DNA of 64,000 bases from an endosymbiont of Galathealinum brachiosum (GTDB lineage Bacteria > Pseudomonadota > Gammaproteobacteria > SZUA-229): the NCBI GenBank assembly GCA_003349885.1, contig QFXC01000011.1, positions 1 through 64,000 of the forward strand, given 5' to 3'. Below, piece by piece: positions 1 through 8,990 of the stretch. The translations under genes were made by a program, and so were the position numbers. A model generated the notes under the pieces. It saw only the letters and a list, made by a program, of their open reading frames with translations. It made no database searches and was not told the DNA's origin. Each line of letters starts with the position of its first letter. The stretch's first letter is position 1.

Positions 1-100
1 TTATAAAACGTTTTTCAGTAACCTGTAAAGCGCTTTCTTTAACTTTCCTTGCCGTCTTTTTCGTTTAACCTTTCAGCTAACGACCCGTTTGCCTTAACGA

Positions 101-136
101 GGAGGCGCATTCTACAGCTTTGATTCTAACCGTCAA
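101..136 (-). promoter_or_regulatory. Strong sigma70 promoter, rRNA-operon type, reading leftward
   Basis: On the minus strand there is a -35 box TTGACG (131-136), a 16-base spacer and a -10 box TAGAAT (109-114). The GC-rich GCGCCTCC follows at the expected start point. The sequence upstream (137-200) is rich in A and T tracts, like an UP element. GC-rich discriminators of this kind are typical of stringently controlled rRNA and tRNA promoters in gammaproteobacteria. About 100 bases of leader without a reading frame follow to the window edge, so the target is probably a 16S rRNA gene beyond position 1. That target is inferred. Confidence 0.6.
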
Positions 137-224
137 CACCTTTTTTAGACTTTTCTAATAAAAGTTTTTCACTCTTCTTTTCAATAACTTAGAAACACTA
201 TAAATAAAGCCTTATAAGTTCTTT

Positions 225-1019
225 CTAGTCGTATTTCCCATAATGACAATGCATCAGATAACAGGCCCTTAACCCATGCAATAACAGCAGCCATGACAGA
301 TATATCCATATCAACAGGAACAGCAGCGCACTAAACGAACCATATAATGTACTGTATGTTTCATTTAACACGGTATATTGCACAAACATCCATTTAGCTA
401 CATGCCAGACCAGTGAAACAACAAATGAGACCTTCAATGCTATACGTACATTTATCTGCATATTTGGCGAGACTTTGAATAACACGAAAAACAGCATCCA
501 GATCATAAAATACGACAAAATAGCAAACTCACCCAAAACCGAATGACCTTCACCTGTTATCTGCTGAATATAATCTGACAGGTAAAATGACACTCCGAGA
601 GTCGCAGGCATCAGGAAAGCCAGTATCAGATAGGTTGCAATGCTATGCAGAAAACTGTGATTAGGCACCAGAAAGATTTTATTAACTACATACTGGTAAT
701 TTCGATAGAATAAAACAGATGCAAAAACGATATATACCAGCCCCATACTACCCATGCGCCCGGCATTACTCATAAACCCCTCAAGATAATTAGTAATGGT
801 TTCCGCATGCGAGGGAATCAGACTCTCAACCAGGAAGACCTTAACCAGGTCAAAGTATTCCTGAAAAACTCCTAATTGATGCAATATAAAAAATAACACC
901 CATAACATAGGAATTATTGACAACACACTATAAAAACTCAGGCTAGCTGCAAAGAAACTAATATCATCATCAAGAATTGAAAATAACTTACCTAACCAGT
1001 ACTGTATTTTACTTCTCAT
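225..1019 (-). CDS. YihY/BrkB family inner membrane protein
   Basis: 264 residues, mostly hydrophobic, with about six membrane segments. The N-terminal stretch DDDISFFAASLSFYSVLSIIP and the C-terminal segment LYGSFSALLFLLIWIYLSW are the hallmark regions of the YihY/BrkB (UPF0761) family. The length is close to the usual 280-290 residues. The molecular role of the family is not settled; older tRNase and serum-resistance assignments are unreliable. No strong ribosome binding site is visible at the ATG. The gene stands alone, divergent from the thioredoxin-fold gene on its right, with the rRNA-type promoter beyond its 3' end. Confidence 0.85.
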   Translation of the reverse strand: MRSKIQYWLGKLFSILDDDISFFAASLSFYSVLSIIPMLWVLFFILHQLGVFQEYFDLVKVFLVESLIPSHAETITNYLEGFMSNAGRMGSMGLVYIVFASVLFYRNYQYVVNKIFLVPNHSFLHSIATYLILAFLMPATLGVSFYLSDYIQQITGEGHSVLGEFAILSYFMIWMLFFVLFKVSPNMQINVRIALKVSFVVSLVWHVAKWMFVQYTVLNETYSTLYGSFSALLFLLIWIYLSWLLLLHGLRACYLMHCHYGKYD

Positions 1020-1098
1020 ATCACTATAGAATTTATGTCATTATTATTTTAAGTCACAGTATAGTCATAACTCAGCCAGCGGACACCACAGATTAGAC

Positions 1099-3162
1099 AT
1101 GAACAACCCTGATAATAACCTTCAAAATGAAACCAGCCCATACCTCCTGCAACATGCAGACAACCCTGTTAACTGGTATCCGTGGAATAATCACTCTCTT
1201 GAATTAGCCAAAAGCCAAAATAAACCCATTTTACTTTCTATTGGGTATTCCGCCTGCCACTGGTGCCATGTAATGGCACATGAATCATTTGAAGACACTA
1301 AAACTGCCCGCATAATGAATCAAAATTTCATTAATATAAAAGTGGACCGTGAAGAACGACCTGATCTGGATAAGATATACCAGACTGCACATTCACTACT
1401 CACTTCTCGTGCGGGAGGCTGGCCATTAACTGTTTTTTTATCCCCTCAAAACCAGATGCCTTTTTTTGCAGGCACTTACTTTCCTGATAAACCCCGCTAC
1501 AACATGCCAGCGTTTAGCGAAATCATGCACATGGTTACTGACGCCTATAAAAACAAACAGGATGAAATACAAAAACAGGATATTTCAATTCAGGATATTT
1601 TAAAAAATTCTTCTACGTACGCATCTACAAACGTTGTATTAAATTCTCTCCCGTTAGATCTTGCACGTAAACAACTGGAAAGCGCCTTTGACACTGAAAC
1701 GGGAGGGTTCAGTGACGCCCCCAAATTTCCTCACCCTGACATGCTTGAACATTGCCTACGATATTATCTATTTCTAAAGTCTCAGGGAAAAAATGATTCT
1801 AAATCATTACATATGCTCGCCCTCTCATTGGACAAAATGGCACTCGGTGGTTTTCAGGATCAAATTGGAGGTGGATTTTTTCGTTATTCAACCGATGAAT
1901 ACTGGATGGTTCCTCATTTTGAAAAAATGCTTTACGACAATGCCCAGTTACTTAATTTATATACACAGGCATATCTGGTTACACACAATACGTTATACAA
2001 ACAAACAATAGAATCAACAGCCGACTGGATAATACGTGAAATACAAACCAGTGAAGGCGGTTATTGCTCAGCTCTGGATGCAGACACGGAAAAAGTTGAA
2101 GGCAAAACTTATTTATGGACACCCCAACAAATTAAAGACGCATTAACTGATGAAGAATTTAACGTTTTCGAGAAAAAATATAACCTGGCTGAAAAACCCA
2201 ATTTAGAAGACAGCTGGCATTTACACAGCAATATTGAAGACAAAACTTTAGCTGATGCCTTAAACATGGAGAAAACAAAAGTAGAGTTAACCCTTCAATC
2301 TGCGAGACAAAAATTACTATCCATTAGAAATACACGCTCCCAGCCGGGAAGAGATGACAAGATTTTGTGTGCATGGAACGCACTTATGGTTCGCGGCATG
2401 GCACAGGCCGGAAGAAGACTAAACAACCCGTCATATATATCTTCTGCCTTTACTTCAGCTGAATTCATTTACAACACTTTATGGAAAGACAAAAGACTGC
2501 TTGTTAGCTATAAAGATGGCAAAGCACATTTAAATGCATACCTTGATGACTATGCTTATTTATTACAGGGCATTCTCGAGCTACTTCAATGCCAATGGAG
2601 CAACAAATATTATGAATGGGCGATTGAAATAGCCGATAGCCTGCTCACTTATTTTGAAGATAACGAACAGGGCGGCTTTTTCTTTACCAGTCACGATCAT
2701 GAGCAATTACTTTATCGCAGCAAGACATTTTCTGATGACGCTATGCCAAATGGAAATGCGGTTGCCGCTAGCGCCCTAATACAATTAGGCCTGCTAAGCG
2801 GCAATACAAAATACCTGCAGGCTGCAGAGCAAACCATCCGCAGCTGTTACTCAGCTCTCAGCGAACAGGCTATTTCTCACTGCAGTTTATTACATGCTCT
2901 GGAGCTTTACTTGAAACCCGGGCTGATTATTGTTCTACGAGGCACTGAAACCGGCTTGAAAAAATGGCAACAAATAACAAACCGTCAATTTATTCCTCAA
3001 CTAACCTGCGTTGCAATTAATAACGATATTGCACCAAGCAACTCATTGAACGATAAAAAACCCAACGGTGATATCTGCGCCTATATATGCGAAGGCACAT
3101 CGTGTTTACCCGTTATCACTCATATTGGTGATTTTAAAAATTACATTCAAGGACTGTCATGA
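1099..3162 (+). CDS. Thioredoxin-fold DUF255 protein (YyaL/SPATA20 family)
   Basis: 687 residues. The N-terminal signature [20 protein letters not shown] and the thioredoxin-like CHWCHVM motif (near residue 55) followed by HESFED identify the DUF255/YyaL family. Residues beyond about 200 form the (alpha/alpha)6-barrel part related to N-acylglucosamine 2-epimerases, including [12 protein letters not shown] and [15 protein letters not shown]. The length is typical. The biochemical function of the family is unproven; the paired cysteines suggest a redox role. It lacks a signal peptide, so it is probably cytoplasmic. Its stop overlaps the start of the next gene by four bases (ATGA), so the two are probably translationally coupled. 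Confidence 0.9.
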   Translation: MNNPDNNLQNETSPYLLQHADNPVNWYPWNNHSLELAKSQNKPILLSIGYSACHWCHVMAHESFEDTKTARIMNQNFINIKVDREERPDLDKIYQTAHSLLTSRAGGWPLTVFLSPQNQMPFFAGTYFPDKPRYNMPAFSEIMHMVTDAYKNKQDEIQKQDISIQDILKNSSTYASTNVVLNSLPLDLARKQLESAFDTETGGFSDAPKFPHPDMLEHCLRYYLFLKSQGKNDSKSLHMLALSLDKMALGGFQDQIGGGFFRYSTDEYWMVPHFEKMLYDNAQLLNLYTQAYLVTHNTLYKQTIESTADWIIREIQTSEGGYCSALDADTEKVEGKTYLWTPQQIKDALTDEEFNVFEKKYNLAEKPNLEDSWHLHSNIEDKTLADALNMEKTKVELTLQSARQKLLSIRNTRSQPGRDDKILCAWNALMVRGMAQAGRRLNNPSYISSAFTSAEFIYNTLWKDKRLLVSYKDGKAHLNAYLDDYAYLLQGILELLQCQWSNKYYEWAIEIADSLLTYFEDNEQGGFFFTSHDHEQLLYRSKTFSDDAMPNGNAVAASALIQLGLLSGNTKYLQAAEQTIRSCYSALSEQAISHCSLLHALELYLKPGLIIVLRGTETGLKKWQQITNRQFIPQLTCVAINNDIAPSNSLNDKKPNGDICAYICEGTSCLPVITHIGDFKNYIQGLS

Positions 3163-3533
3163 ACTTAATCAGTCATTATAAGAATATAAAAGCATACGTA
3201 ACCCGGGACGGTTCGGAAATTCGTGAACTTATGCACCCGGACACACAGGGAAATAAATTACAAAGCCTTGCGGAAGCTATTGTCAAACCAGGGGAAATCA
3301 CTTTATTACACAAGCATATTAAAAGTGAGGAAATCTACTTTATTCTTCAGGGAGAAGGCAGCATGACTCTGGGCAATGAAACCATACAGGTTAATAACGG
3401 AGACAGTATCTGTATAACACCGGGTACAAAACACAATATCAGAAACACAGGTAATGAAGATTTAAAAATCCTGTGCTGCTGCTCACCTGCTTACTCACAT
3501 GATGATACAGAAATCGCACAGGGTGCCATATAA
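3159..3533 (+). CDS. Small single-domain cupin protein
   Basis: 124 residues forming one cupin barrel. Motif 1 is seen as [17 protein letters not shown], giving the H-x-H...E metal ligands. Motif 2 is seen as [18 protein letters not shown], giving the last histidine. Such small cupins bind a metal and act as isomerases, dioxygenases or binding proteins; the substrate cannot be read from the sequence. The cluster CCC near residue 108 is unusual. The start overlaps the end of the DUF255 gene, so both are likely made from one mRNA that ends at the terminator at 3581-3610. Confidence 0.85.
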   Translation: MNLISHYKNIKAYVTRDGSEIRELMHPDTQGNKLQSLAEAIVKPGEITLLHKHIKSEEIYFILQGEGSMTLGNETIQVNNGDSICITPGTKHNIRNTGNEDLKILCCCSPAYSHDDTEIAQGAI

Positions 3534-3580
3534 AATCGAATATACTACTCAACACTCTATAAACACTTTATAACAACCAT

Positions 3581-3610
3581 AAAAAAAACCCCGAAAAACG
3601 GGGCTTTTTT
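3581..3610. terminator. Bidirectional rho-independent terminator
   Basis: Stem CCCCG (3589-3593), loop AAAAA, stem CGGGG (3599-3603), with an A-run before and a T-run after. It can therefore stop transcription from the cupin gene on the plus strand and from the SPOR lipoprotein on the minus strand. Confidence 0.85.
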
Positions 3611-3661
3611 ATTTCACTTAACATGTCCCGAATTAATCAGAACTAATCCGGACAATAAAAG

Positions 3662-4273
3662 CTACTGACTCATCACTGCCTGAACCGAACCAACCGTTCT
3701 AATCCATGGCTGCGTTTCAAGCCCCTGTAAACTTTCAAGAGCCTGCTCAGCTTCAGCTTTAGATCCATACACACCAGACATCAAAACAAACCACACTTTT
3801 CCGTCGACTGTAGTTTCTGCAACCCATTCATCAGAAAGCTGATTTTGCTGTGCAAAATAGTTTAACTGATCCATAGAACTTGAAGCAACGACCTGCACTG
3901 CAAACATACCTGCAGGCTGCTCTGCCAGACTACCACTTACTGCAACAGCCTCTGGCTCTTCTTCTATAATTTCCAGTTCAGGCTCAGCCATTGGTTCTTC
4001 CATTGGCTCCTCAACAACCGCCTCTGATTCAACCATCGCCGTGTCTTCTTCAGCAGCAACGAAACCTACGGGCTCAATTGTTTCTTCTTCCTGATACGCT
4101 GGCTCAATTTGATCAATTGCCAGAGGTTCCGGCTCAGCATTCTGCTCAGCTCTGCTATCCCAGGGTGATGATGACTCACTCCATGGAGATGGCTTTGATG
4201 AACAGGCAGCTAGTGCCACAGTGCCCGCAAGCACAAGGGTAATCGGTAATATTTTTTTGCTTATTAGAGTCAA
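3662..4273 (-). CDS. SPOR-domain lipoprotein, copy 1
   Basis: About 204 residues. A signal peptide ends in a lipobox (VALAAC, then SS), so it is predicted to be a lipoprotein. The Asp/Ser that would decide inner or outer membrane is Ser, favouring the outer membrane. A long acidic E/P/A-rich linker follows. The last ~80 residues (FAVQVVASS...VWFVLMSGVYGSKAEAEQAL) look like a SPOR peptidoglycan-binding domain, ending in PWIRTVGSVQ. Start choice: a TTG at 4273 lies seven bases after AGAGGA (4281-4286) and gives a clean signal peptide. An ATG at 4291 or TTG at 4306 would add 6-11 residues. A paralogue lies at 4897-5475. A role in septal or cell-wall structure is likely from the domain but not shown. 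Confidence 0.8.
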   Translation of the reverse strand: MTLISKKILPITLVLAGTVALAACSSKPSPWSESSSPWDSRAEQNAEPEPLAIDQIEPAYQEEETIEPVGFVAAEEDTAMVESEAVVEEPMEEPMAEPELEIIEEEPEAVAVSGSLAEQPAGMFAVQVVASSSMDQLNYFAQQNQLSDEWVAETTVDGKVWFVLMSGVYGSKAEAEQALESLQGLETQPWIRTVGSVQAVMSQ

Positions 4274-4539
4274 TGTCCTATCCTCTGTCATTTTTTGTTG
4301 TTGCAAACCAGATAAAGCCCTTAAGTCACTAAATTGCTATTTAGCGTCTTTATTTAAATTTTAGCCTTAAAATATAGCTGTATCACATTATTTTACATAC
4401 GAATATTAGGGAGTCTAGCTCATAAATGCCCGTTAAAAAAGCCGATTAGTTCAAATACTTCATTAAAATTACATTTTATAAAAAAATCCTCGAGATAACC
4501 TACACTCAATACTCAGAAAATTTTTCCAGGAGAATATAA

Positions 4540-4782
4540 ATGAGCACCCCCGAATGCCCTCAAAAAAGCCCTTATTTTGTTGAATTAGAACCCGGCACTT
4601 CCTACTGGTGGTGCTCCTGTGGAAAATCAAAATCACAGCCCTTTTGCGATGGCTCGCACAAAGGCAGTGAGTTCGTGCCGGTAGAAGTCACCGTTACAGA
4701 AAAGAAAACGGTCAGTCTTTGTGGCTGCAAACAGAGTAAAAATACACCAATCTGCGATGGCTCCCATAACAAGATAAGTTAA
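4540..4782 (+). CDS. Tandem CDGSH iron-sulfur protein
   Basis: 80 residues with two CDGSH-type 2Fe-2S sites: CSCGKSKSQPFCDGSH and CGCKQSKNTPICDGSH. Each has the C-x-C...C-x3-H ligand set of the family (3 Cys and 1 His). It has no membrane anchor, unlike mitoNEET, so it is a soluble bacterial tandem form, probably an electron-transfer or cluster-carrier protein. AGGAG at 4528-4532 stands seven bases before the ATG. It is encoded opposite to the two flanking SPOR lipoprotein genes, with its own terminator downstream. Function in bacteria is poorly known. Confidence 0.9.
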   Translation: MSTPECPQKSPYFVELEPGTSYWWCSCGKSKSQPFCDGSHKGSEFVPVEVTVTEKKTVSLCGCKQSKNTPICDGSHNKIS

Positions 4783-4836
4783 TATCATCTAACTCATCCC
4801 TGATATATACCCCTCATTACTATAAAAACAGGGCAT

Positions 4837-4873
4837 AAAAAAGCCCCTTTGTATTTCTACAAAGGGGCTTTTT
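4837..4873. terminator. Bidirectional rho-independent terminator
   Basis: Long inverted repeat AAAAAAGCCCCTTTGTA / TACAAAGGGGCTTTTTT around the loop TTTC. It lies between the convergent CDGSH and second SPOR lipoprotein genes and can end both transcripts. Confidence 0.9.
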
Positions 4874-4896
4874 AAGTAACAATCATGAAGATCTAT

Positions 4897-5475
4897 TTAG
4901 CGAACCAACTTCTGCACCGAACCCACACTTCTAATCCATGGAGCATCCTTCAGACTAGGTGCAATCTCATCACGTGCTGCAACTGCAGATGAATGATCAG
5001 GGTAAATATCAAGCAATAACACATGCCAGATAACACCGTCTCTCTCTGTTGCTACTATATATTGTGTAGAAACATGATTTTCCTCGGCAAAGCGAATCAC
5101 ACGATCAATATCAACCGATGCCATTAACTGCATCGTATAATAACTGGCCGGCTGATCCATGATAGAACCTTCTTCTGATACAGCTTCTGCAACCGCTTCA
5201 ACAGGCTCAGGTTCTGCCGCAGCTTCTGGCGCAAAACTTTCTACCGACTCCGTCTGATAACTTAATTCCACTTCACTTGCTGAATCAGCTGGCATTTCAA
5301 GATCTGCTTTATACGTTTCAGCCGCAGGCGCTTCAGGCTCAGCATTTCGTCGCTGATCCCAGACTGACTCACTCTTCGTCCAGGGAGCCGGCTCACTAGA
5401 GCAGGCATTTAACGCAAAAGCCACGCCGACAAGACCCAGTAATTTGAATAATGGATTAATTCGCTTAATTTTCAC
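4897..5475 (-). CDS. SPOR-domain lipoprotein, copy 2
   Basis: 192 residues. The signal peptide ends in lipobox ALNAC, followed by SS. Then comes an acidic A/E/P-rich linker and a C-terminal SPOR-like domain (YTMQLMASVDIDRVIRFAEE...WHVLLLDIYPDHSSA) ending PWIRSVGSVQ. The order, the SxPxPW...WDxRxNAEPE segment after the lipobox and the C-terminus match the protein at 3662-4273, so the two are paralogues. The sequences have diverged widely in the linker. It is predicted to be outer-membrane anchored and peptidoglycan-binding. GAGGATCT stands just before the ATG. The pair may act at the septum or poles; this is inference from the domain only. Confidence 0.8.
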   Translation of the reverse strand: MKIKRINPLFKLLGLVGVAFALNACSSEPAPWTKSESVWDQRRNAEPEAPAAETYKADLEMPADSASEVELSYQTESVESFAPEAAAEPEPVEAVAEAVSEEGSIMDQPASYYTMQLMASVDIDRVIRFAEENHVSTQYIVATERDGVIWHVLLLDIYPDHSSAVAARDEIAPSLKDAPWIRSVGSVQKLVR

Positions 5476-5727
5476 TGTAGATCCTCGTTTTTAGTATTTA
5501 TTATTAATAATAAGTTTAGCTGATTATAGACCATTCTTAAAGTATTACATTAACATCGCCCACGAGAACCAACTAAACAGTATGTTTTATAAATTTCAAA
5601 CTTTAATTTTTTACCACTAATGGAGATAACCCGGAAGGCATAATTTAATGACACAAAACTAAGAACCAGCAAAAAAAACATGAAGCTAAAAATCTTAAAA
5701 ATTAATAAAATAGCCCATTAAAGTGAC

Positions 5728-6546
5728 TTATCTTGTTTCTGCGATTAAGCGAAAGCCTGTTACTTCATAAGCAACACCCGGTTTATTAGCAGCACGATAT
5801 CCGGGTCGTATTAAATGAACAGGACAGTGATAAGATCCACCACGTCGAACTTTGGACAGGCCAGTATCTGGCCCTTTTGAATTCCGGGCTGTATATTTTT
5901 CATATGCATCCGGCGCATACCAGTCATCAACCCACTCCCAGACATTACCCAGCATATCGTACACACCATATGCATTGGGCTTACGTGATGCTACCGGTTG
6001 CTGAACATCGCCTGAGTTATGAATAAACCATGCATAGTCTTCAAGCACATCAATTGATACCGGCCTTAGCTCGTTACTACCTGCTCTGGCTACATATTCC
6101 CATTCAACTTCAGAAGGCAGACGATAGCGATACTGCTTATCCAGCTTGTTAATTTCTTCTACAAAACGCTCAGCCATAAACCAGTTAACTGAAACCACAG
6201 GCAGGTTTTTCCAGTTATCCTGATTCCAGAACTTTTCTGGGCCGGGTCTGTTTTCCATAACAGATAACCACTGCTGCTGCGTCACTTCTGTTTGCGCCAT
6301 ATAAAAATCATCACTTATTTTTATATTATGTCGTGGCAACTCATCCTTTAACTCATTCTCTTTTGGTTCAGGCACTTCCATTAATGCTGATGCGAAGTCA
6401 TCCAGCCCCATATAAAAGCTTCCCGCGGGAATTTTTACAAATGTCATTCCCCACTGATTTACCCGCGTTTCCAAAGCGACTGCATTTGCCTGAAAGAAGC
6501 ACATCAAAATCGCACTGCACAACAACAAGAGTCTTTTACACGTCAT
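5728..6546 (-). CDS. Exported FGE/SUMF1-like protein lacking the second active-site cysteine
   Basis: About 272 residues with an N-terminal signal peptide (KRLLLLCSAILMCFFQANA). The formylglycine-generating-enzyme fold is clear: FVKIPAGSFYMG, LPVVSVNWFMAERFVEEIN, YRLPSEVEWEYVARAG, YDMLGNVWEWVDDWY and VRRGGSYHC...GFRLI. True FGEs use two cysteines in GGSY-x-C-x4-C. Here the first is present but the position of the second is Ile (CPVHLI), so copper-dependent formylglycine synthesis is doubtful. A role as a binding or maturation factor, as in many bacterial SUMF1-like proteins, is more likely. The start is ATG 6546; ATG 6561 is an alternative. Either overlaps the upstream CPXCG gene, so the genes form one operon with pilU. 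Confidence 0.8.
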   Translation of the reverse strand: MTCKRLLLLCSAILMCFFQANAVALETRVNQWGMTFVKIPAGSFYMGLDDFASALMEVPEPKENELKDELPRHNIKISDDFYMAQTEVTQQQWLSVMENRPGPEKFWNQDNWKNLPVVSVNWFMAERFVEEINKLDKQYRYRLPSEVEWEYVARAGSNELRPVSIDVLEDYAWFIHNSGDVQQPVASRKPNAYGVYDMLGNVWEWVDDWYAPDAYEKYTARNSKGPDTGLSKVRRGGSYHCPVHLIRPGYRAANKPGVAYEVTGFRLIAETR

Positions 6547-6730
6547 CTTCTGTAAACACATTTATCTGTACCTGTTGAGAGTCACCAACCATTATACGAA
6601 CATTAATGGGCCTACAACATACCTGACAGTCTTCTATATATTGCTGATTTTCACCACAGTCATCTATACCTATTTCAATTAGCTCCCAGCAATACGGACA
6701 CTGAACTTCCATGTATTCAGGGGAGCGCAT
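6536..6730 (-). CDS. CPXCG-type cysteine-rich zinc-ribbon protein
   Basis: 64 residues. Two pairs, CPYC (residues 11-14) and CQVC (35-38), make a small zinc-ribbon typical of the CPXCG-motif family, though Trp replaces the Gly (CPYCWE). The C-terminal half is a short beta-rich tail ending in acidic residues. These proteins are common in gammaproteobacteria and have no known function. The ATG overlaps the stop of pilU by one base (TAATG), so it is probably translationally coupled to pilU; an internal Met7 would give the more usual N-terminus. The FGE-like gene overlaps its 3' end. Confidence 0.75.
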   Translation of the reverse strand: MRSPEYMEVQCPYCWELIEIGIDDCGENQQYIEDCQVCCRPINVRIMVGDSQQVQINVFTEDDV

Positions 6731-7962
6731 TAACCTTTTGAAACGCCATCTGTTTCCAGGTCTGGTAATGCATCATCCGGATCACCCATACTTAAACTAG
6801 GCATACTTTCTTCATCTTCACCCTCTTCTTCTGGTTTTTCTTTTTCCATTAAGGACAAACCACCAAAAGAGTCCTCTTCATTCTGTTTCACCCTTTCCTC
6901 GGATCCCTCACCAAGTTCAATTTTGAGGCGTAAATTATTTTCAGAATCCGCATTTTTTAATGCTTCATCCATAGAAATTTTGCCCTTTTTATGAAGCTCC
7001 AGCAATGCACTATCAAAAGTACACATTCCCATACCTTCTGATTTTTCCATTACTTCCTTAATTTCAGAAACCTCCCCCCTCTTAATCAGCTCTTCTATTC
7101 TGGGCGAGTTCAATAAAACTTCAATTGCCGCACAACGCTTATTATCAACCGTTGGTATCAGACGCTGAGATACAAAAGCCTTCAGGTTTAATGATAAATC
7201 CTGTAACAATTGTGCATGGCGCTCTTCAGGAAAAAAGTTAATAATTCTATCCAGTGCCTGATTGGCATTATTCGCATGTAATGTAGAAATAGCCAGATGC
7301 CCTGTTTCGGCAAAGGCCAGCGCATGCTCCATGGTCTCCTGATCTCGAACCTCACCAATCAATATGACATCGGGTGCCTGACGCAGGGTATTTTTTAATG
7401 CATCTTCAAAACTATCCGTATCCACACCCACTTCTCGCTGATTAACAATACAACCTTTATGTGAGTGCACATATTCAATCGGATCTTCGATTGTGATGAT
7501 ATGACCTTTACTATGGGTATTTCGATGATCAATAAGCGCCGCTAAAGAAGTCGATTTACCAGAGCCTGTTCCACCAACAAACAGAATGATACCCCGCTTG
7601 ACCATAATCACTTTTTTCAATATGTCCGGTAAACCAAGATCTTCACAATTAGGGATTTCCGCATTGATATAGCGAATAACCATTGATACTTCATTACGCT
7701 GCTTGAAGATATTGACACGAAAGCGCCCAACACCCGATTCAGATATAGCCAGGTTCATTTCAGGCTTATGCTCAAACTCTGCCTGCTGCTCTTCAGACAT
7801 AATTTCCATTGCCAGAGACTTCACCCAACCCGGTGGTGCGGCCTTCTTGGATAATGGTGTCATCACACCATTGAACTTGGCGCTAGGCAGGGCTCCGGTT
7901 GACAGGTAGAGGTCTGAGCCATCTTTTTCTGCTAACACTTTAAGGTAAGGGCTGATTTTCAT
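6730..7962 (-). CDS. pilU: Type IV pilus retraction ATPase PilU
   Basis: 410 residues. Residues 1-110 are the PAS-like N-terminal domain (GSDLYLSTG...GRFRVNIFKQR). The RecA-like ATPase follows with Walker A GGTGSGKST (near 131-139), the Asp box, Walker B DVILIGEVRD and the His box TLHANNANQALDRI. The match to PilU rather than PilT is supported by NTLRQAPDVI, FAETGHLA, the region TFDSALLELHKKGKISMDEAL and the GLSLM near the end. The tail beyond ~370 is acidic and longer than in Pseudomonas PilU. PilU assists PilT in pilus retraction at the inner-membrane face. No pilT lies next to it here; it leads a three-gene operon with the CPXCG and FGE-like genes. Confidence 0.88.
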   Translation of the reverse strand: MKISPYLKVLAEKDGSDLYLSTGALPSAKFNGVMTPLSKKAAPPGWVKSLAMEIMSEEQQAEFEHKPEMNLAISESGVGRFRVNIFKQRNEVSMVIRYINAEIPNCEDLGLPDILKKVIMVKRGIILFVGGTGSGKSTSLAALIDHRNTHSKGHIITIEDPIEYVHSHKGCIVNQREVGVDTDSFEDALKNTLRQAPDVILIGEVRDQETMEHALAFAETGHLAISTLHANNANQALDRIINFFPEERHAQLLQDLSLNLKAFVSQRLIPTVDNKRCAAIEVLLNSPRIEELIKRGEVSEIKEVMEKSEGMGMCTFDSALLELHKKGKISMDEALKNADSENNLRLKIELGEGSEERVKQNEEDSFGGLSLMEKEKPEEEGEDEESMPSLSMGDPDDALPDLETDGVSKG

Positions 7963-8108
7963 TGATGGGGTGTCCTTGGTTTAATTACAACACCTATTGA
8001 TAATAGTCGATCTATATCAAAATTCACGATGAAACCAGCCTAATAATTGAAGAGATTTCAATATACCAAAATTTATAAAATTAAATTCCTTAATTAAAAT
8101 ATAAAAAC

Positions 8109-8522
8109 TTAATTACTCGCAGGCAAACCCTGCAAAACATTACCTTTTACAGGTGCAGATAAAAAAGTTTTTTTCAATAAAAAGAATGTGAATTCTTCAT
8201 TTCGATTCCACGCCATCAATGACATGCAACGAGCAAGGAAACAATATTCAAACAAAACCATTGCAGCCGTTCCAATTAACTGCCACCAGTACACCCAGAA
8301 CATAAACGGTAATTGGGCAATAATTAATAATGAAAAATAAGTTAATCTCACCTGTACAGGGAAAGCAACAAGGCTCTTTTCCCGTAAAATAAAATGCAAA
8401 ACCTGAATAAAGTTTAAAACAATAACGACATATAAACTTTGTTGATTTCCTGATACAACACCCATTAATAAAAGTGTTGTTACAGCCCAATACCACCAGA
8501 CGATATTATTAGAAAATTTCAT
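8109..8522 (-). CDS. Small integral membrane protein of unknown function
   Basis: 137 residues with four predicted membrane segments (near residues 7-24, 28-46, 60-78 and 82-98) and a more polar C-terminal 35 residues. Aromatic residues are rich (WWYW, FWVYWWQL). I do not recognise a family. AGGAG stands just before the ATG. It is the last gene of a leftward operon behind the DsrE protein and the methyltransferase, 58 bases after the DsrE gene, with a hairpin in that gap. The context suggests a role in sulfur or metalloid handling, but nothing in the sequence itself proves it. Confidence 0.65.
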   Translation of the reverse strand: MKFSNNIVWWYWAVTTLLLMGVVSGNQQSLYVVIVLNFIQVLHFILREKSLVAFPVQVRLTYFSLLIIAQLPFMFWVYWWQLIGTAAMVLFEYCFLARCMSLMAWNRNEEFTFFLLKKTFLSAPVKGNVLQGLPASN

Positions 8523-8541
8523 ATTATTCTCCTGTTACATC

Positions 8542-8574
8542 TTACGTCACACCTAAAATTCAGGCATGACGTAA
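8542..8574 (-). promoter_or_regulatory. Intercistronic hairpin between the DsrE and membrane-protein genes
   Basis: An inverted repeat TTACGTCA (8542-8549) / TGACGTAA (8567-8574) fills most of the 58-base gap. It has no T-run on the minus strand, so it is more likely an mRNA processing or stability element than a terminator. Confidence 0.4.
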
Positions 8575-8580
8575 TAAACC

Positions 8581-8958
8581 TTAAAAAGAAAAGGTCTGTC
8601 GACCCGCTGTTTGCTCTAGCATGGCTACAGCCCCCATCAATTCTACCTGCTGTAAAATATTATCTTCCGTTAAACCATGTGTTTTGGCACACGGAGGGCA
8701 AACACCTATTTTTCCACCATTTTCAATATATGTTTCCAGTAGCTCACTCACGGGCGCAAAACTTTTAGGCACTAATGATCCTGCTGCCCCCTGCTTTGCC
8801 AGCTCAACACCTTCCATCGTTAACCAGATTAATACATCTTTTCCTGCAACCAGTGCGCTATTCGCCAAAACCAGCGGGGTCGCCACTCGATCTGTATCAC
8901 TGCCAAAAGAAGTCAATGTAAACAGATAGTTATTTGATTGTGTATTTTGAGTCGTCAT
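8581..8958 (-). CDS. DsrE-family small sulfur-relay-like protein
   Basis: 125 residues with the DsrE/F fold pattern: an N-terminal beta strand (YLFTLTSFGSD), a long helix with PLVLANSALVAGKDVLIWLTMEGVELA and a late cysteine pair in KIGVCPPCAKTHG. The cysteine region is where DsrE, TusD and related proteins carry the persulfide-binding Cys. Cytoplasmic. It is most likely a sulfur-trafficking or thiol-binding protein. AAGGA precedes the ATG. It lies 32 bases after the ArsM-like methyltransferase in the same operon, which links it to methylation of a thiol or metalloid by context only. Confidence 0.8.
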   Translation of the reverse strand: MTTQNTQSNNYLFTLTSFGSDTDRVATPLVLANSALVAGKDVLIWLTMEGVELAKQGAAGSLVPKSFAPVSELLETYIENGGKIGVCPPCAKTHGLTEDNILQQVELMGAVAMLEQTAGRQTFSF

Positions 8959-8990
8959 GATTTTATTCCTTTTAATGTATTAATTTATTT

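Noticed and set aside
3991-4242. Open frame on the plus strand opposite the first SPOR lipoprotein
   Set aside because: It is a shadow of the E/P/A-rich linker of the lipoprotein, with no binding site and low-complexity composition.
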